Source of the DNA: Betaproteobacteria bacterium
Lineage (GTDB): Bacteria > Pseudomonadota > Gammaproteobacteria > Burkholderiales > SG8-41
Reading direction: 5' to 3'
Assembly (NCBI GenBank): GCA_025356695.1
Contig: JANXSE010000019.1
Coordinates: forward strand, 1 to 16,614
DNA length: 16,614 nt
Shown: piece after piece, positions 7,820 through 14,627 of the stretch
Layout of the letters: each line of letters starts with the position of its first letter
Numbering within the stretch: position 1 is the stretch's first letter
Notes under the pieces: model-generated
Databases searched by the model: none
What the model was told of the DNA's origin: nothing
What the model saw: the letters and a program-made list of their open reading frames with translations, nothing else
Position numbers and translations under genes: made by a program

Positions 7820-9364
7820 TTAGCGACGTTTGGTTTTGCGCGCCGCCGGCTTTTTCTTCGCCTGCGCATTTTTAGCTTTGGAAGGCTTGCTGCTGCCGAC
7901 TGCCGCCCGTCCGGCGATGCGGCCGAAAACGACACCCGACATCAACCCGCTACCCAGTGCGTAGTTGTAATGGAACAACCCACCGACCATTTCGCCGCAC
8001 GCGTATAACCCCGGCATCGGTTTCCAGTCGCTCGCCACCACCTGGCACTGCTCGTTGACTTTGAGGCCGCCGAAGGTAAACGTGATGCCGCCGGTGACCG
8101 GCCAGCACAGGTACGGCGGCTTGTCGAGCTTCTGCGCCCAGTTGGTTTTCGCCGGTTCTATACCCTCGGTGTGATGGCCATCGAGGATCGCAGGATTGAA
8201 GGCACCGCCTTTGGCGGCAGAATTGTTGTACGCGTTGAGCGTTTTCAGCGCTTCTTTTTTGTCGATCTTCAGTTGATCGATCAGGCCTTCCAGTGTGTCC
8301 GAACGGAACGGTTCGCTCGAGCTGTAACGCGGCTCCAGCAGATCAAGCACCTTGCTGTCGAAAATCTGGTAGCTCAGGCTCTTCGGCTGCTGCAGGATCA
8401 TGCCACCGTATTTCGCGTAAGTATACGAATTGAAATCGGCGCCCTCGTCGACCCAGCGCCGGCCTTCGACGTTGAGCATCACGCCCTGCGTGTAGGAGAG
8501 CCGGTTGGTTTTATCGGTCATGTCGCGGCGGCCGTAGTCGGGCGCGGTGGCGACGATGGGCGTGGCGTGGCAACCGCTCCAGTGTCCCCAAGGCATGGCG
8601 CCGATATCGAGCGCCATTTTCAGACCATCGCCGTAGTTGAAGTTGGAACCGCGCACCTTGGCGTGGTCCCACGGTTTGCCGAGGTAACGCAGGCGCCACT
8701 CCGGATTGGTTTCGAAGCCGCCGCAAGCGAGCACCACCGCTTTCGTCTTCAGCGTCTGCAGACCTTTCGGTGAGCGCACGACGACACCATCCACGCGGCC
8801 GCTTTTGTCCTGCGTCAGACTGACGACGGCATGGTCGTAACGGATATCGACACCAACTTTTTCGCCGGTCTTGAACCAAGTGGCTGAAAGACCCACGCCT
8901 TCATGCACCGTGCGGATAATGGCGCCGGTCGGCCATTTGATCTTGCCACCGACCTTGATGCCCATCACCGATTGCGCGAGCTCGAATTTGTGGCGGCCGG
9001 TGTCCTGCAGCCAGCACATCGCATCCCACGATTCGTCGATAAGGATTTTCGACAACACCGGATCGGTACGGCCATCGGTGACGCGCATTAAATCTTCGAG
9101 GAAGAGTTCTGCAGTGTAAGGCTGCACACCGGCATGAAAACCCGGGTACTTCTGCTCGGCGTCCGGCACGAAACGGTCGACATCGCTGGCTTTATTAAAG
9201 ACGTGGCGGAAGATCGCACCGCTGAAATGCGTATTGCCGCCGCGCTGATCCCTGGGCGCTTTTTCCAGCAGCAAGACTTTTTTGGCGCCAGCTTCACGCG
9301 CTGCGATCGCCGCTGAAAATGCGGCATTGCCGCCGCCCACCACGATTACATCGAAAGTGCTCAT
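7820..9364 (-). CDS. tcuA: FAD-dependent dehydrogenase, TcuA-like (tricarballylate dehydrogenase / fumarate reductase flavoprotein family)
   Basis: The 514-residue product has an N-terminal dinucleotide-binding fold (DVIVVGGGNAAFSAAIAARE, 5-24) and a second FAD segment LLLEKAPRDQRGGNTHFSGA (31-50) characteristic of the TcuA branch. AVVLACGGFETNP (209-221) and the C-terminal FAD contact GLYACGEMVGGLFHYNYALG (452-471) are also present. TcuA oxidises tricarballylate to cis-aconitate; relatives act on succinate, fumarate or 3-ketosteroids, so the substrate is inferred. A Lys/Ala-rich tail from about 490 (SKPSKAKNAQAKKKPAARK) extends past the usual end. The ATG at 9364 sits 6 bp after GGAGG; a GTG directly before it is too close to be the start. 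The electron-transfer partner TcuB and the carrier TcuC are not in the window. The gene is divergent from the GntR regulator across a palindromic operator candidate. Confidence 0.85.
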   Translation of the reverse strand: MSTFDVIVVGGGNAAFSAAIAAREAGAKKVLLLEKAPRDQRGGNTHFSGAIFRHVFNKASDVDRFVPDAEQKYPGFHAGVQPYTAELFLEDLMRVTDGRTDPVLSKILIDESWDAMCWLQDTGRHKFELAQSVMGIKVGGKIKWPTGAIIRTVHEGVGLSATWFKTGEKVGVDIRYDHAVVSLTQDKSGRVDGVVVRSPKGLQTLKTKAVVLACGGFETNPEWRLRYLGKPWDHAKVRGSNFNYGDGLKMALDIGAMPWGHWSGCHATPIVATAPDYGRRDMTDKTNRLSYTQGVMLNVEGRRWVDEGADFNSYTYAKYGGMILQQPKSLSYQIFDSKVLDLLEPRYSSSEPFRSDTLEGLIDQLKIDKKEALKTLNAYNNSAAKGGAFNPAILDGHHTEGIEPAKTNWAQKLDKPPYLCWPVTGGITFTFGGLKVNEQCQVVASDWKPMPGLYACGEMVGGLFHYNYALGSGLMSGVVFGRIAGRAAVGSSKPSKAKNAQAKKKPAARKTKRR

Positions 9365-9416
9365 CACCAGCCTCCGTTATGGGCAACCCGTGCCCGTTAT
9401 TCGTTTATTGCATCCA

Positions 9417-9428
9417 ATTGTATACAAT
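9417..9428. promoter_or_regulatory. Candidate GntR/FCD operator: perfect palindrome ATTGTATACAAT
   Basis: This perfect 12-bp palindrome lies in the 128-bp gap between the divergent TcuA-like gene (start 9364) and the GntR gene (start 9493). Operators of FCD-type GntR regulators are commonly short palindromes built around GTATAC, which this matches. Each strand of the palindrome also contains TACAAT, five of six bases of a sigma70 -10 box, so a bound repressor could block both promoters. A possible plus-strand pair TTGCAT (9408-9413) and TATCCT (9431-9436), 17 bp apart, brackets the palindrome but is weak. Confidence 0.65.
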
Positions 9429-9492
9429 AGTATCCTGTGAGTGGATTTAGCGTCAAGCCCGTGAGCACGACGAATCACTGGAGGACACTTTT

Positions 9493-10167
9493 ATGACTGC
9501 AATCAAAGCCAAAGCGTCGCGCAAACCCGCCGGGGTTTCGCTTGCCGAACGCGTTTACGCCGATCTCAAGACGGCCTTGCACAGCGCCCGCTTCGAGCCC
9601 GGCGAACGGTTGCGAGAGGAAGCGGTTGCTGAATGGTTGAAAGTCAGTCGCACGCCGGTGCGCGAAGCGCTGCGCCGGCTGCAGTCGGAAAACCTGGTGG
9701 TGTCGACCGAACACGGTCTGGCGGTGCCGCAGTTGAGCCAGAACCAGATCTTCGAACTCTATGCGATACGCGAAGTGCTCGAAGGTGCTGCTGCCGCACT
9801 CGCCGCGCGCCACGCCTCGCCTGCCGAAATCGAATTCCTCAAGCAGATACTGGAGGATCAGGCCGCCGCGAAAAACGACGAAGCACGCCTGCTCTCGACC
9901 AACAAGGAACTGCACGGCTGCATCTACCGCGCTGCCAACAACCGCTATCTGGTGCGCACCCTGCAATCGCTGCAGGACGAACTCGCACAATTGCGCGGCA
10001 CCACCTTTGCCTGGCCGCACCGCCCGCCTGATGCCTTGAAGGAACATACCGCCATCGTGCGCGCGATCGAACGCCATGACCCCGAAGCCGCGGAAAAAGC
10101 TGCGCGCCACCACGTCAGCGCCGCGCTGCGCATACGCCTGCAGATCATGCGCCGCGACGCGGATTAA
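9493..10167 (+). CDS. GntR-family transcriptional regulator, FCD (FadR/VanR-like) subfamily
   Basis: The 224-residue product has an N-terminal winged helix-turn-helix at about residues 15-80 (SLAERVYADLKTALH ... LREEAVAEWLKVSRTPVREA), with the VSRTPVREALRRLQSE recognition helix typical of the family. An all-helical FCD ligand-binding domain fills about 85-218. Probable metal/ligand residues of that domain are Asn137 and His141 (NKELHGCIY), His185 (LKEHTAIVRAI) and His207 (ARHHVSAAL). FCD proteins usually sense a carboxylate and repress neighbouring catabolic genes. The ATG follows GGAGGA at 9480-9485. It is divergent from the TcuA-like gene and precedes the MmgE/PrpD and Bug receptor genes, so it probably controls both sides. 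Confidence 0.92.
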   Translation: MTAIKAKASRKPAGVSLAERVYADLKTALHSARFEPGERLREEAVAEWLKVSRTPVREALRRLQSENLVVSTEHGLAVPQLSQNQIFELYAIREVLEGAAAALAARHASPAEIEFLKQILEDQAAAKNDEARLLSTNKELHGCIYRAANNRYLVRTLQSLQDELAQLRGTTFAWPHRPPDALKEHTAIVRAIERHDPEAAEKAARHHVSAALRIRLQIMRRDAD

Positions 10168-10227
10168 GCAACGCGCATTGTCTCGCCGCGGCGTTACGTA
10201 CGCGGAAATTAGCCCCGCGCTCAGGGT

Positions 10228-10256
10228 ATGACACCACCGGCGTCCGGCCTTACAAT
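10228..10256 (+). promoter_or_regulatory. Sigma70-type promoter for the MmgE/PrpD-Bug operon
   Basis: The -35 box ATGACA (10228-10233) and -10 box TACAAT (10251-10256) each match five of six consensus bases and are separated by the ideal 17 bp. Transcription would start near 10263, giving a leader of about 85 bases before the ATG at 10348. It would let the two downstream genes be expressed independently of the GntR gene. Confidence 0.6.
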
Positions 10257-10347
10257 AGCCGCTACAGGCTGACACGCAGTGCGCCAACTGCATGCAATAA
10301 CTAATCACTGCGACTCAATACTGCAGCGGCCTGCTGAGGAGAAGACC

Positions 10348-11724
10348 ATGAACTTCGATCGCCGTGCCATTGCTGCGCCCACTCGCGAGCTCGCCGACTG
10401 GATCTCGACGCTCAAGTACGACGATCTGCCGCAGCGCACGCGCGAAGTCGCGCGCATTGCACTGCTCGACACGCTGGGCGCCGGACTCTACGGCTTCAAC
10501 ACGCCGTGGACGCAAAAACTGCTGGCCTGGGTCAAACGCGGCGGCAGCGGCACCGAATCGCGCGTCTGGAGCGAAGCCAGTGCAACGCTGCGCAGCGCCG
10601 ACGCCGCGCTGGTCAACGGCGTTGCCGTGCACGCGTTCGAACTTGACGATTATCACAATGCCAAACTGCATTGCGGCGCCGCCGTGGTGCCGGCGGCACT
10701 GGCCGTCGCCGAACGCCTCAACAGTAACGGCAGCGATCTGCTCACCGCCATCGTCGCCGGTTATGAAGTGATGATCCGCTCCAGCCTCGCGCTCAATCCA
10801 TCGGCCGCGCGCCTGCGCGGCTGGCATCTGACCGGCGTATGCGGCCCCTTCGGTGCCGCCGCCGCCTCTGCCGTGTTGCTGAAACTCAATGCCGAAGAAG
10901 CGGCGTGGGCGCTCGGTCTCGCCGGCACCCAGGGCGCGGGCCTGTGGGCATTCAACGCCGACGGCACCATGAGCAAACGCCTGCATCCGGGCAAAGCCGC
11001 GCATTCGGGTGTGCTCGCCGCCGAACTCGCGCAACTCGGTTTCAGCGGACCGACGCAGATTTATGAATTCGAAGACGGCGGCGTGCTGAAAGCCTTCTCC
11101 GACGATTCGGACCCGGCGCCATTGACCCGCGATCTCGGCGCCGTCTACCACGTCGACAGAAACTCGATCAAACCTTATTGCTGCTGCGGCAGCACGCACT
11201 CCTACATCGACGCCGCGCTGGCGCTGCGCAAAAAACTCGGCGCGCCGTGGAACAGCAAGCTCAAAGTCCGCGTCGGCACCTGCAAGGTTGTCGATGTGCA
11301 ATGCGGCTTCGATTACGTACCGGGTTCAGCGCTCAACGCACAGATGAGCCTGCGCTACGCGGTAGCGGTCGCGCTGATGGACGGCGCGGCGCTGCCGGCA
11401 CAGTTTACCGACACCAAAATGAACGATCCGGCCATTGTCGGACTCGCCACTGCGATGGAACTGGTACCCGACCCCGAACTCGACAAACTGTATCCCAAAG
11501 ACTTTGCCGGCTGGGTGGCCGTCGAGCACGCCGGCAAATGGGAACGCGTCGATATCATGAACCCGACCGGTTCGATTCATGCGCCTATCAACGCCGCCGG
11601 CATTCGCGAAAAATTCCGCGGCATCAATCCGCAACTCGATACCGACGCCATTGCCGATGTTGCGCTGGCGATTGAACAACATACGGCGCGTGAGCTGCTC
11701 GATCTGCTCACACGTAAACGCTGA
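10348..11724 (+). CDS. MmgE/PrpD-family protein (2-methylcitrate dehydratase-like)
   Basis: The 458-residue product matches the usual length of MmgE/PrpD proteins. The family includes 2-methylcitrate dehydratase PrpD and cis-aconitate decarboxylase, cofactor-free enzymes that act on tricarboxylates. Conserved stretches are DTLGAGLYGF (41-50), LVNGVAVHAFELDDYHNAK (88-106) with the characteristic HxxxxDD, GWHLTGVCGPFGAAAASA (158-175), KRLHPGKAAHSGVLAAELA (210-228) and KPYCCCGSTHSYIDAA (275-290). The triple cysteine at 278-280 is an unusual variant of the more common single or double Cys at this place. The ATG at 10348 has a GAGGAG site 6-7 bp upstream; the frame extends to a GTG at 10279 but without support. 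It is followed after 26 bp by the Bug receptor gene. In Bug-associated clusters the substrate of such proteins is generally unknown. Confidence 0.9.
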   Translation: MNFDRRAIAAPTRELADWISTLKYDDLPQRTREVARIALLDTLGAGLYGFNTPWTQKLLAWVKRGGSGTESRVWSEASATLRSADAALVNGVAVHAFELDDYHNAKLHCGAAVVPAALAVAERLNSNGSDLLTAIVAGYEVMIRSSLALNPSAARLRGWHLTGVCGPFGAAAASAVLLKLNAEEAAWALGLAGTQGAGLWAFNADGTMSKRLHPGKAAHSGVLAAELAQLGFSGPTQIYEFEDGGVLKAFSDDSDPAPLTRDLGAVYHVDRNSIKPYCCCGSTHSYIDAALALRKKLGAPWNSKLKVRVGTCKVVDVQCGFDYVPGSALNAQMSLRYAVAVALMDGAALPAQFTDTKMNDPAIVGLATAMELVPDPELDKLYPKDFAGWVAVEHAGKWERVDIMNPTGSIHAPINAAGIREKFRGINPQLDTDAIADVALAIEQHTARELLDLLTRKR

Positions 11725-11750
11725 TTCTGCGTTAACCCGGGAGCCCCTGC

Positions 11751-12719
11751 ATGAAGATTCAGAAAATCGCCGTCGCTTTTGCATCCGTTGCAGCAATATT
11801 TGCAGTGTCGTGTCACGCGCAGAACAAATATCCGAACAAACCGATCCGCCTGATCGTGCCCTTCGCCCCCGGTGGCGGCACCGACATCGTGGCACGCGCG
11901 CTGTCGAAAAATCTGACTGAAGTGTTCGGGCAGTCGGTAGTGGTCGACAACCGCTCGGGCGGCGGCGGCACCATCGGCGCCGAGACCACGGTGCGCGCAG
12001 CCCCCGACGGTTACACCATGGCAATGGTGTCGGGCAGCTACGGCACCAATGCTGCATTGTTCAAGCTGCCGTACGACCCGATCAACGACATCACGCCGGT
12101 TTCACTGATCGGCGAGACCGGCTTTCTGGTCGGCCTGAACCCCGGCGTACCGGTAAAAACGATCAATGAACTGATTGCGCTGGCCAAGGCAAAACCCAAT
12201 GCGCTCAACTACGCCTCGACCGGCACCGGCGGCATCACGCATCTGGCGACCGAGCTCTTTAACATCATGGCCGGCACCAAAATGACCCACGTGCCGTACA
12301 AAGGCACCGGCCCCGCCATCATCGACTTGCTCGGCGGTCAGGTGCAGCTGATCTTCGGCAGTCTGCCGTCGATGGTGCCGCAGCACAAAACCGGCCGCCT
12401 GCGCGGCATCGCCGTGACCACCGGCAAGCGCGTTGCCGCCCTGCCGGATATTCCAACCGTCGGTGAATCCGTCAACGGTTATGAAGCGGTGTTGTGGTAC
12501 GCGGCGTGGGGACCGAAGAACCTGCCGAAAGAAATCGTCACCTTGTGGAACAAGGAAATCGCGAAGGCATTGACGTCGCCGGAAATGAAAGCGCGCCTCG
12601 AAGGCGAAGGTCTCGATCCCGCCGGCGGTCCGCCCAGCCAGTTGGGCGATATGTTGAAGCGCGAAATCCCGAAATGGATCAAGGTGGTCAAGGAAGCCAA
12701 AGTCCAGACGGTGCAGTAA
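11751..12719 (+). CDS. Bug/TctC-family periplasmic tricarboxylate-binding receptor
   Basis: The 322-residue product starts with a signal peptide (MKIQKIAVAFASVAAIFAVS) probably cleaved after Ala23 (SCHA|QNKYP). The mature protein shows the family pattern: NKPIRLIVPFAPGGGTDIVA (29-48), VVVDNRSGGGGTIGAE, APDGYTM, LPYDPINDITPVSLIG, HVPYKGTGPAIIDLLGGQVQ and LPDIPTVGES. Bug proteins are Venus-flytrap receptors that bind carboxylates or other small acids through bridging water molecules. Some feed a TctAB permease, but many are orphans that may act in sensing. No tctA or tctB is present here. A GGGAG lies 8-10 bp before the ATG. It follows the MmgE/PrpD gene after 26 bp, a pairing frequent in betaproteobacteria, and the two-hairpin repeat at 12718-12782 begins at its stop codon. 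Confidence 0.93.
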   Translation: MKIQKIAVAFASVAAIFAVSCHAQNKYPNKPIRLIVPFAPGGGTDIVARALSKNLTEVFGQSVVVDNRSGGGGTIGAETTVRAAPDGYTMAMVSGSYGTNAALFKLPYDPINDITPVSLIGETGFLVGLNPGVPVKTINELIALAKAKPNALNYASTGTGGITHLATELFNIMAGTKMTHVPYKGTGPAIIDLLGGQVQLIFGSLPSMVPQHKTGRLRGIAVTTGKRVAALPDIPTVGESVNGYEAVLWYAAWGPKNLPKEIVTLWNKEIAKALTSPEMKARLEGEGLDPAGGPPSQLGDMLKREIPKWIKVVKEAKVQTVQ

Positions 12720-12782
12720 ACCCGCACTCGCATCGGCGAGTTCGGACTGCTCTCACCCTCTCGCCTCAGGAGAGGGTTGAGA
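12718..12782 (+). repeat. Two-hairpin repeat, left copy (island boundary / likely 3'-end element)
   Basis: It begins within the TAA stop of the Bug gene. The first hairpin is ACTCGC / GCGAGT with an ATCG loop; the second is CCCTCTC / GAGAGGG. In reverse-complement it matches the element at 14769-14833 at about 84% of 64 positions. Stem changes are partly compensated: the AATTCGC/GCGAATT stem of the right copy is CACTCGC/GCGAGTT here, with one unpaired base. There is no T-run, so it would be at best a weak intrinsic terminator; mRNA 3'-end protection is another option. Confidence 0.75.
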
Positions 12783-12805
12783 TGAGATGGGAGCAGCGCT
12801 TTTCT

Positions 12806-12826
12806 CCCTCTCCCTCCGGGAGAGGG
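12806..12826. repeat. CCCTCTCCC/GGGAGAGGG hairpin repeat
   Basis: A perfect 9-bp stem CCCTCTCCC (12806-12814) / GGGAGAGGG (12818-12826) with a 3-base loop. It is the same hairpin as the second half of the element at 14769-14833 (stem 14775-14783 / 14787-14795), so a third member of this repeat family lies just inside the island. Confidence 0.75.
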
Positions 12827-12830
12827 CGCC

Positions 12831-13039
12831 ACGCCACATTCTCCAATCCCATCGGCATTACCCGCGCGTCGCGGCGTTGCGCCCCGCCTTCGTCAAGCGT
12901 AACGTAATGAACCCATAGCCGAATAACAGGTTGGAACTTTGGCATGGCCCCTTGTTAGCCGACTTTGTGTCAACTAACGTGGGAATAAGCAGATCGTAGA
13001 GAGAAAAAGTGTCAACTAATTTTTTGTCAACCAATTTAC
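12831..13039. other. Non-coding stretch upstream of the Sel1-repeat gene, with three TGTCAACYAA repeats
   Basis: No credible gene is seen here; it is part of the 351-bp gap between the Bug receptor and the Sel1-repeat gene. Three copies of TGTCAAC(T/C)AA lie at 12968-12977, 13010-13019 and 13025-13034, all in the same direction. The sequence is noticeably more AT-rich than the left flank from about 12960 on. The repeats may be protein-binding sites or part of a decayed recombination site. Confidence 0.5.
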
Positions 13040-13046
13040 GTTGGAC
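13040..13046 (+). other. Putative left core recombination site (GTTGGAC) of a gene cassette
   Basis: GTTGGAC fits the integron core consensus GTTRRRY and lies 24 bp before the GTG start of the Sel1-repeat gene, the position at which the preceding recombination site is expected in a cassette. On its own a 7-bp match is weak; its value comes from the attC-like site at the other end of the gene. No matching RYYYAAC partner was found upstream. Confidence 0.4.
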
Positions 13047-13070
13047 GTCTGAGTAGTAGAGGAGAACGCT

Positions 13071-13784
13071 GTGCCAAGTATGAAAGATCTTCGTGCCCTA
13101 GCCTGTTTAGCAATTCTGGTTTCGTTCCAGAACATTGCGATAGCGGACTGGTTTCTCTCATCGGAAACGAAGGCACTAGTCGCCAAGGCGGATGCGGGCG
13201 ACATCAATGCACAATTTAGCGTTGGTTCTGCATACGACACAGGTAAGGGAGCGCCTCGTAGCGCAGAAAACGCCATGAAATATTACTTAATGGCTGCGGA
13301 GCGAGGCCATGTGGAAGCACAGAACAGTGTTGGCAGTGGACTGCAAGCCGAAAAGCGCTACTCGGAAGCGTTACCTTGGTACGAACGCGCATCCGCACAG
13401 GGTCATGCGTTAGCTACGAATAACCTCGCTTACCTTTACGATTTGGGCCTTGGGGTCAAGCAGGACCGCCAGAAGGGATTCGAACTCTATACTCGCGCAG
13501 CTGATCTTGGGTGGGCTGAGGCAATGTGGAATATCGCCAATATATACGGCGCTGGCCAACTTGGAAAATCCGATCTCGTTATGGCTTGTGTTTGGACAGT
13601 CCGGGCACGAAAATTCGCGGCGCCAACAGAGAATCAGCTAATCGCTCACACTGCCCGCGTCATGCCGCAGCTAGAGCGTATGTTGTCGCCCGATCAACTC
13701 GTCACTTGCAAGCAACAAGGTGGCTCATGGTCACCTCAGGTTGCGTCGACAAAATCCGGCGTCCAACCCGGCGGTCAACAGTGA
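13071..13784 (+). CDS. Secreted Sel1-like (TPR) repeat protein
   Basis: The 237-residue product begins with a signal peptide (core LRALACLAILVSF), probably cleaved after Ala25 (IAIA|DWFLS). Four Sel1-like repeats follow at about residues 37-172; recognisable units are GDINAQFSVGSAYDTGKG, GHVEAQNSVGSGL, GHALATNNLAYLYDLGLGV and GWAEAMWNIANIYGAG, each preceded by an A-x-x-Y/W-Y-xx-AA helix. Sel1 repeats form alpha-solenoids that mediate protein contacts; no enzyme domain is visible. The C-terminal 35 residues are low in structure (SPQVASTKSGVQPGGQQ). The GTG at 13071 is chosen because GAGGAG lies 6 bp upstream; the ATG nine bases later would be 15 bp away. Base composition is less GC-rich than the flanking catabolic genes. 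The stop lies inside an attC-like site, suggesting a gene cassette. Confidence 0.85.
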   Translation: MPSMKDLRALACLAILVSFQNIAIADWFLSSETKALVAKADAGDINAQFSVGSAYDTGKGAPRSAENAMKYYLMAAERGHVEAQNSVGSGLQAEKRYSEALPWYERASAQGHALATNNLAYLYDLGLGVKQDRQKGFELYTRAADLGWAEAMWNIANIYGAGQLGKSDLVMACVWTVRARKFAAPTENQLIAHTARVMPQLERMLSPDQLVTCKQQGGSWSPQVASTKSGVQPGGQQ

Positions 13785-13830
13785 CGCCGCGCGACAAATC
13801 TGTGCGGCGCTCGTTACCTTCACGTTAGAC
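13761..13830 (+). other. attC-like recombination site (integron cassette 59-be type)
   Basis: The 70-bp segment starts with GTCCAAC (13761-13767, fitting RYYYAAC) and ends with GTTAGAC (13824-13830, fitting GTTRRRY); these pair with one mismatch. Inside are GTGACG / CGTTAC (13781-13786 / 13812-13817, one G-T) and GCCGC / GCGGC (13786-13790 / 13804-13808). These form an imperfect cruciform stem with unpaired bases, as attC sites do. It overlaps the last codons of the Sel1-repeat gene, the normal cassette position and orientation. No integrase gene or second attC is in the window. Confidence 0.55.
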
Positions 13831-13849
13831 CACAACGAATGGCCCGCGC

Positions 13850-14602
13850 ATGATTGAGCTGCTCTCCGATCCGCAGGTATGGGTCGCCTTCCTCACCCTC
13901 ACCGCTCTCGAGCTCGTACTCGGAATCGACAACGTAATCTTCATTTCGATTCTCGTCGATAAGCTTCCGCCTGAACGCCGTGACGTTGCACGAAGAATCG
14001 GCTTGTTTCTCGCCATGTTCATGCGCATCGGACTCCTGTTTCTCCTCTCATGGATAATCGGCCTTACCGAGCCACTTTTCTCTCTATTTCGACAGGAATT
14101 CTCTGGCCGCGATCTAATCCTTATCGGCGGCGGACTCTTTCTGCTTTGGAAGAGCACAAAAGAAATACATCAACTACTGGAGGGGGAAAGAGGTGCAGCC
14201 TCCGCCGCGGTCAGCGCGACGTTCTCGGCGGTAATTCTTCAGATTGCGATCATCGACCTCGTGTTCTCCTTCGATTCACTCATCACCGCCGTCGGCATGG
14301 TTGACCAAGTAGAGATCATGGTGGCAGCGGTAATAGTCTCGGTCCTTCTCATGATGGCATTTGCCGGCAGCGTCGGCCGGGTCGTCTCGGCACACCCGTC
14401 GATCAAGATGCTCGCACTCGCCTTTCTCCTGGTCATCGGCGTCGTATTGATCGCCGACGGATTCGATCACCATATCCCGAAGGGTTATGTGTACTTCGCT
14501 CTGGCCTTCTCAGTCGCCGTCGAGTTGCTCAATATCCGAACGAAGAAGCGTGCAGCTCGCCCGGCTGAACTGCATGAACCGTACACACGCGAACATGATT
14601 GA
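13850..14602 (+). CDS. TerC-family integral membrane protein
   Basis: The 250-residue product has the usual TerC length and about seven membrane helices. Both signature acidic motifs are present: ELVLGIDNVIFISIL (21-35) and the related IIDLVFSFDSLITAVG (134-149). Asp27, Asp136 and Asp142 are placed to bind a metal ion. Known TerC proteins are linked to tellurite resistance, and several (such as Alx) export manganese or supply metal to exported enzymes. A charged C-terminal tail (RTKKRAARPAELHEPYTREHD, final 21 residues, cut here as RTKKRAARPAELHEP) follows the last helix. The ATG lies 19 bp after the GTTAGAC core of the attC-like site, and no clear Shine-Dalgarno precedes it. No attC-like site follows the gene, so it is either the truncated next cassette or resident DNA to the right of an insertion. 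Confidence 0.9.
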   Translation: MIELLSDPQVWVAFLTLTALELVLGIDNVIFISILVDKLPPERRDVARRIGLFLAMFMRIGLLFLLSWIIGLTEPLFSLFRQEFSGRDLILIGGGLFLLWKSTKEIHQLLEGERGAASAAVSATFSAVILQIAIIDLVFSFDSLITAVGMVDQVEIMVAAVIVSVLLMMAFAGSVGRVVSAHPSIKMLALAFLLVIGVVLIADGFDHHIPKGYVYFALAFSVAVELLNIRTKKRAARPAELHEPYTREHD

Positions 14603-14627
14603 CCTCAGGTTCTGTGTTGTCAGCCAA

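Noticed and set aside
9365..9367. GTG as start of the TcuA-like gene
   Set aside because: Only 3 bp from GGAGG; the next codon, ATG at 9364, has the normal 6-bp spacing.
10315..11301. Minus-strand open frame opposite the MmgE/PrpD gene
   Set aside because: Low-complexity translation and fully inside a confident gene on the other strand.
11811..11822. Lipobox in the first Bug receptor (AVSC)
   Set aside because: The residues before Cys21 do not fit the lipobox well, and a normal signal peptidase I site (CHA|QN) lies two residues later.
12866..12910. Possible degenerate attC right half (CGTCAAGCGTAACG) before the cassette
   Set aside because: It lacks a proper GTTRRRY core and has no pairing left half; similarity is limited to a few bases.
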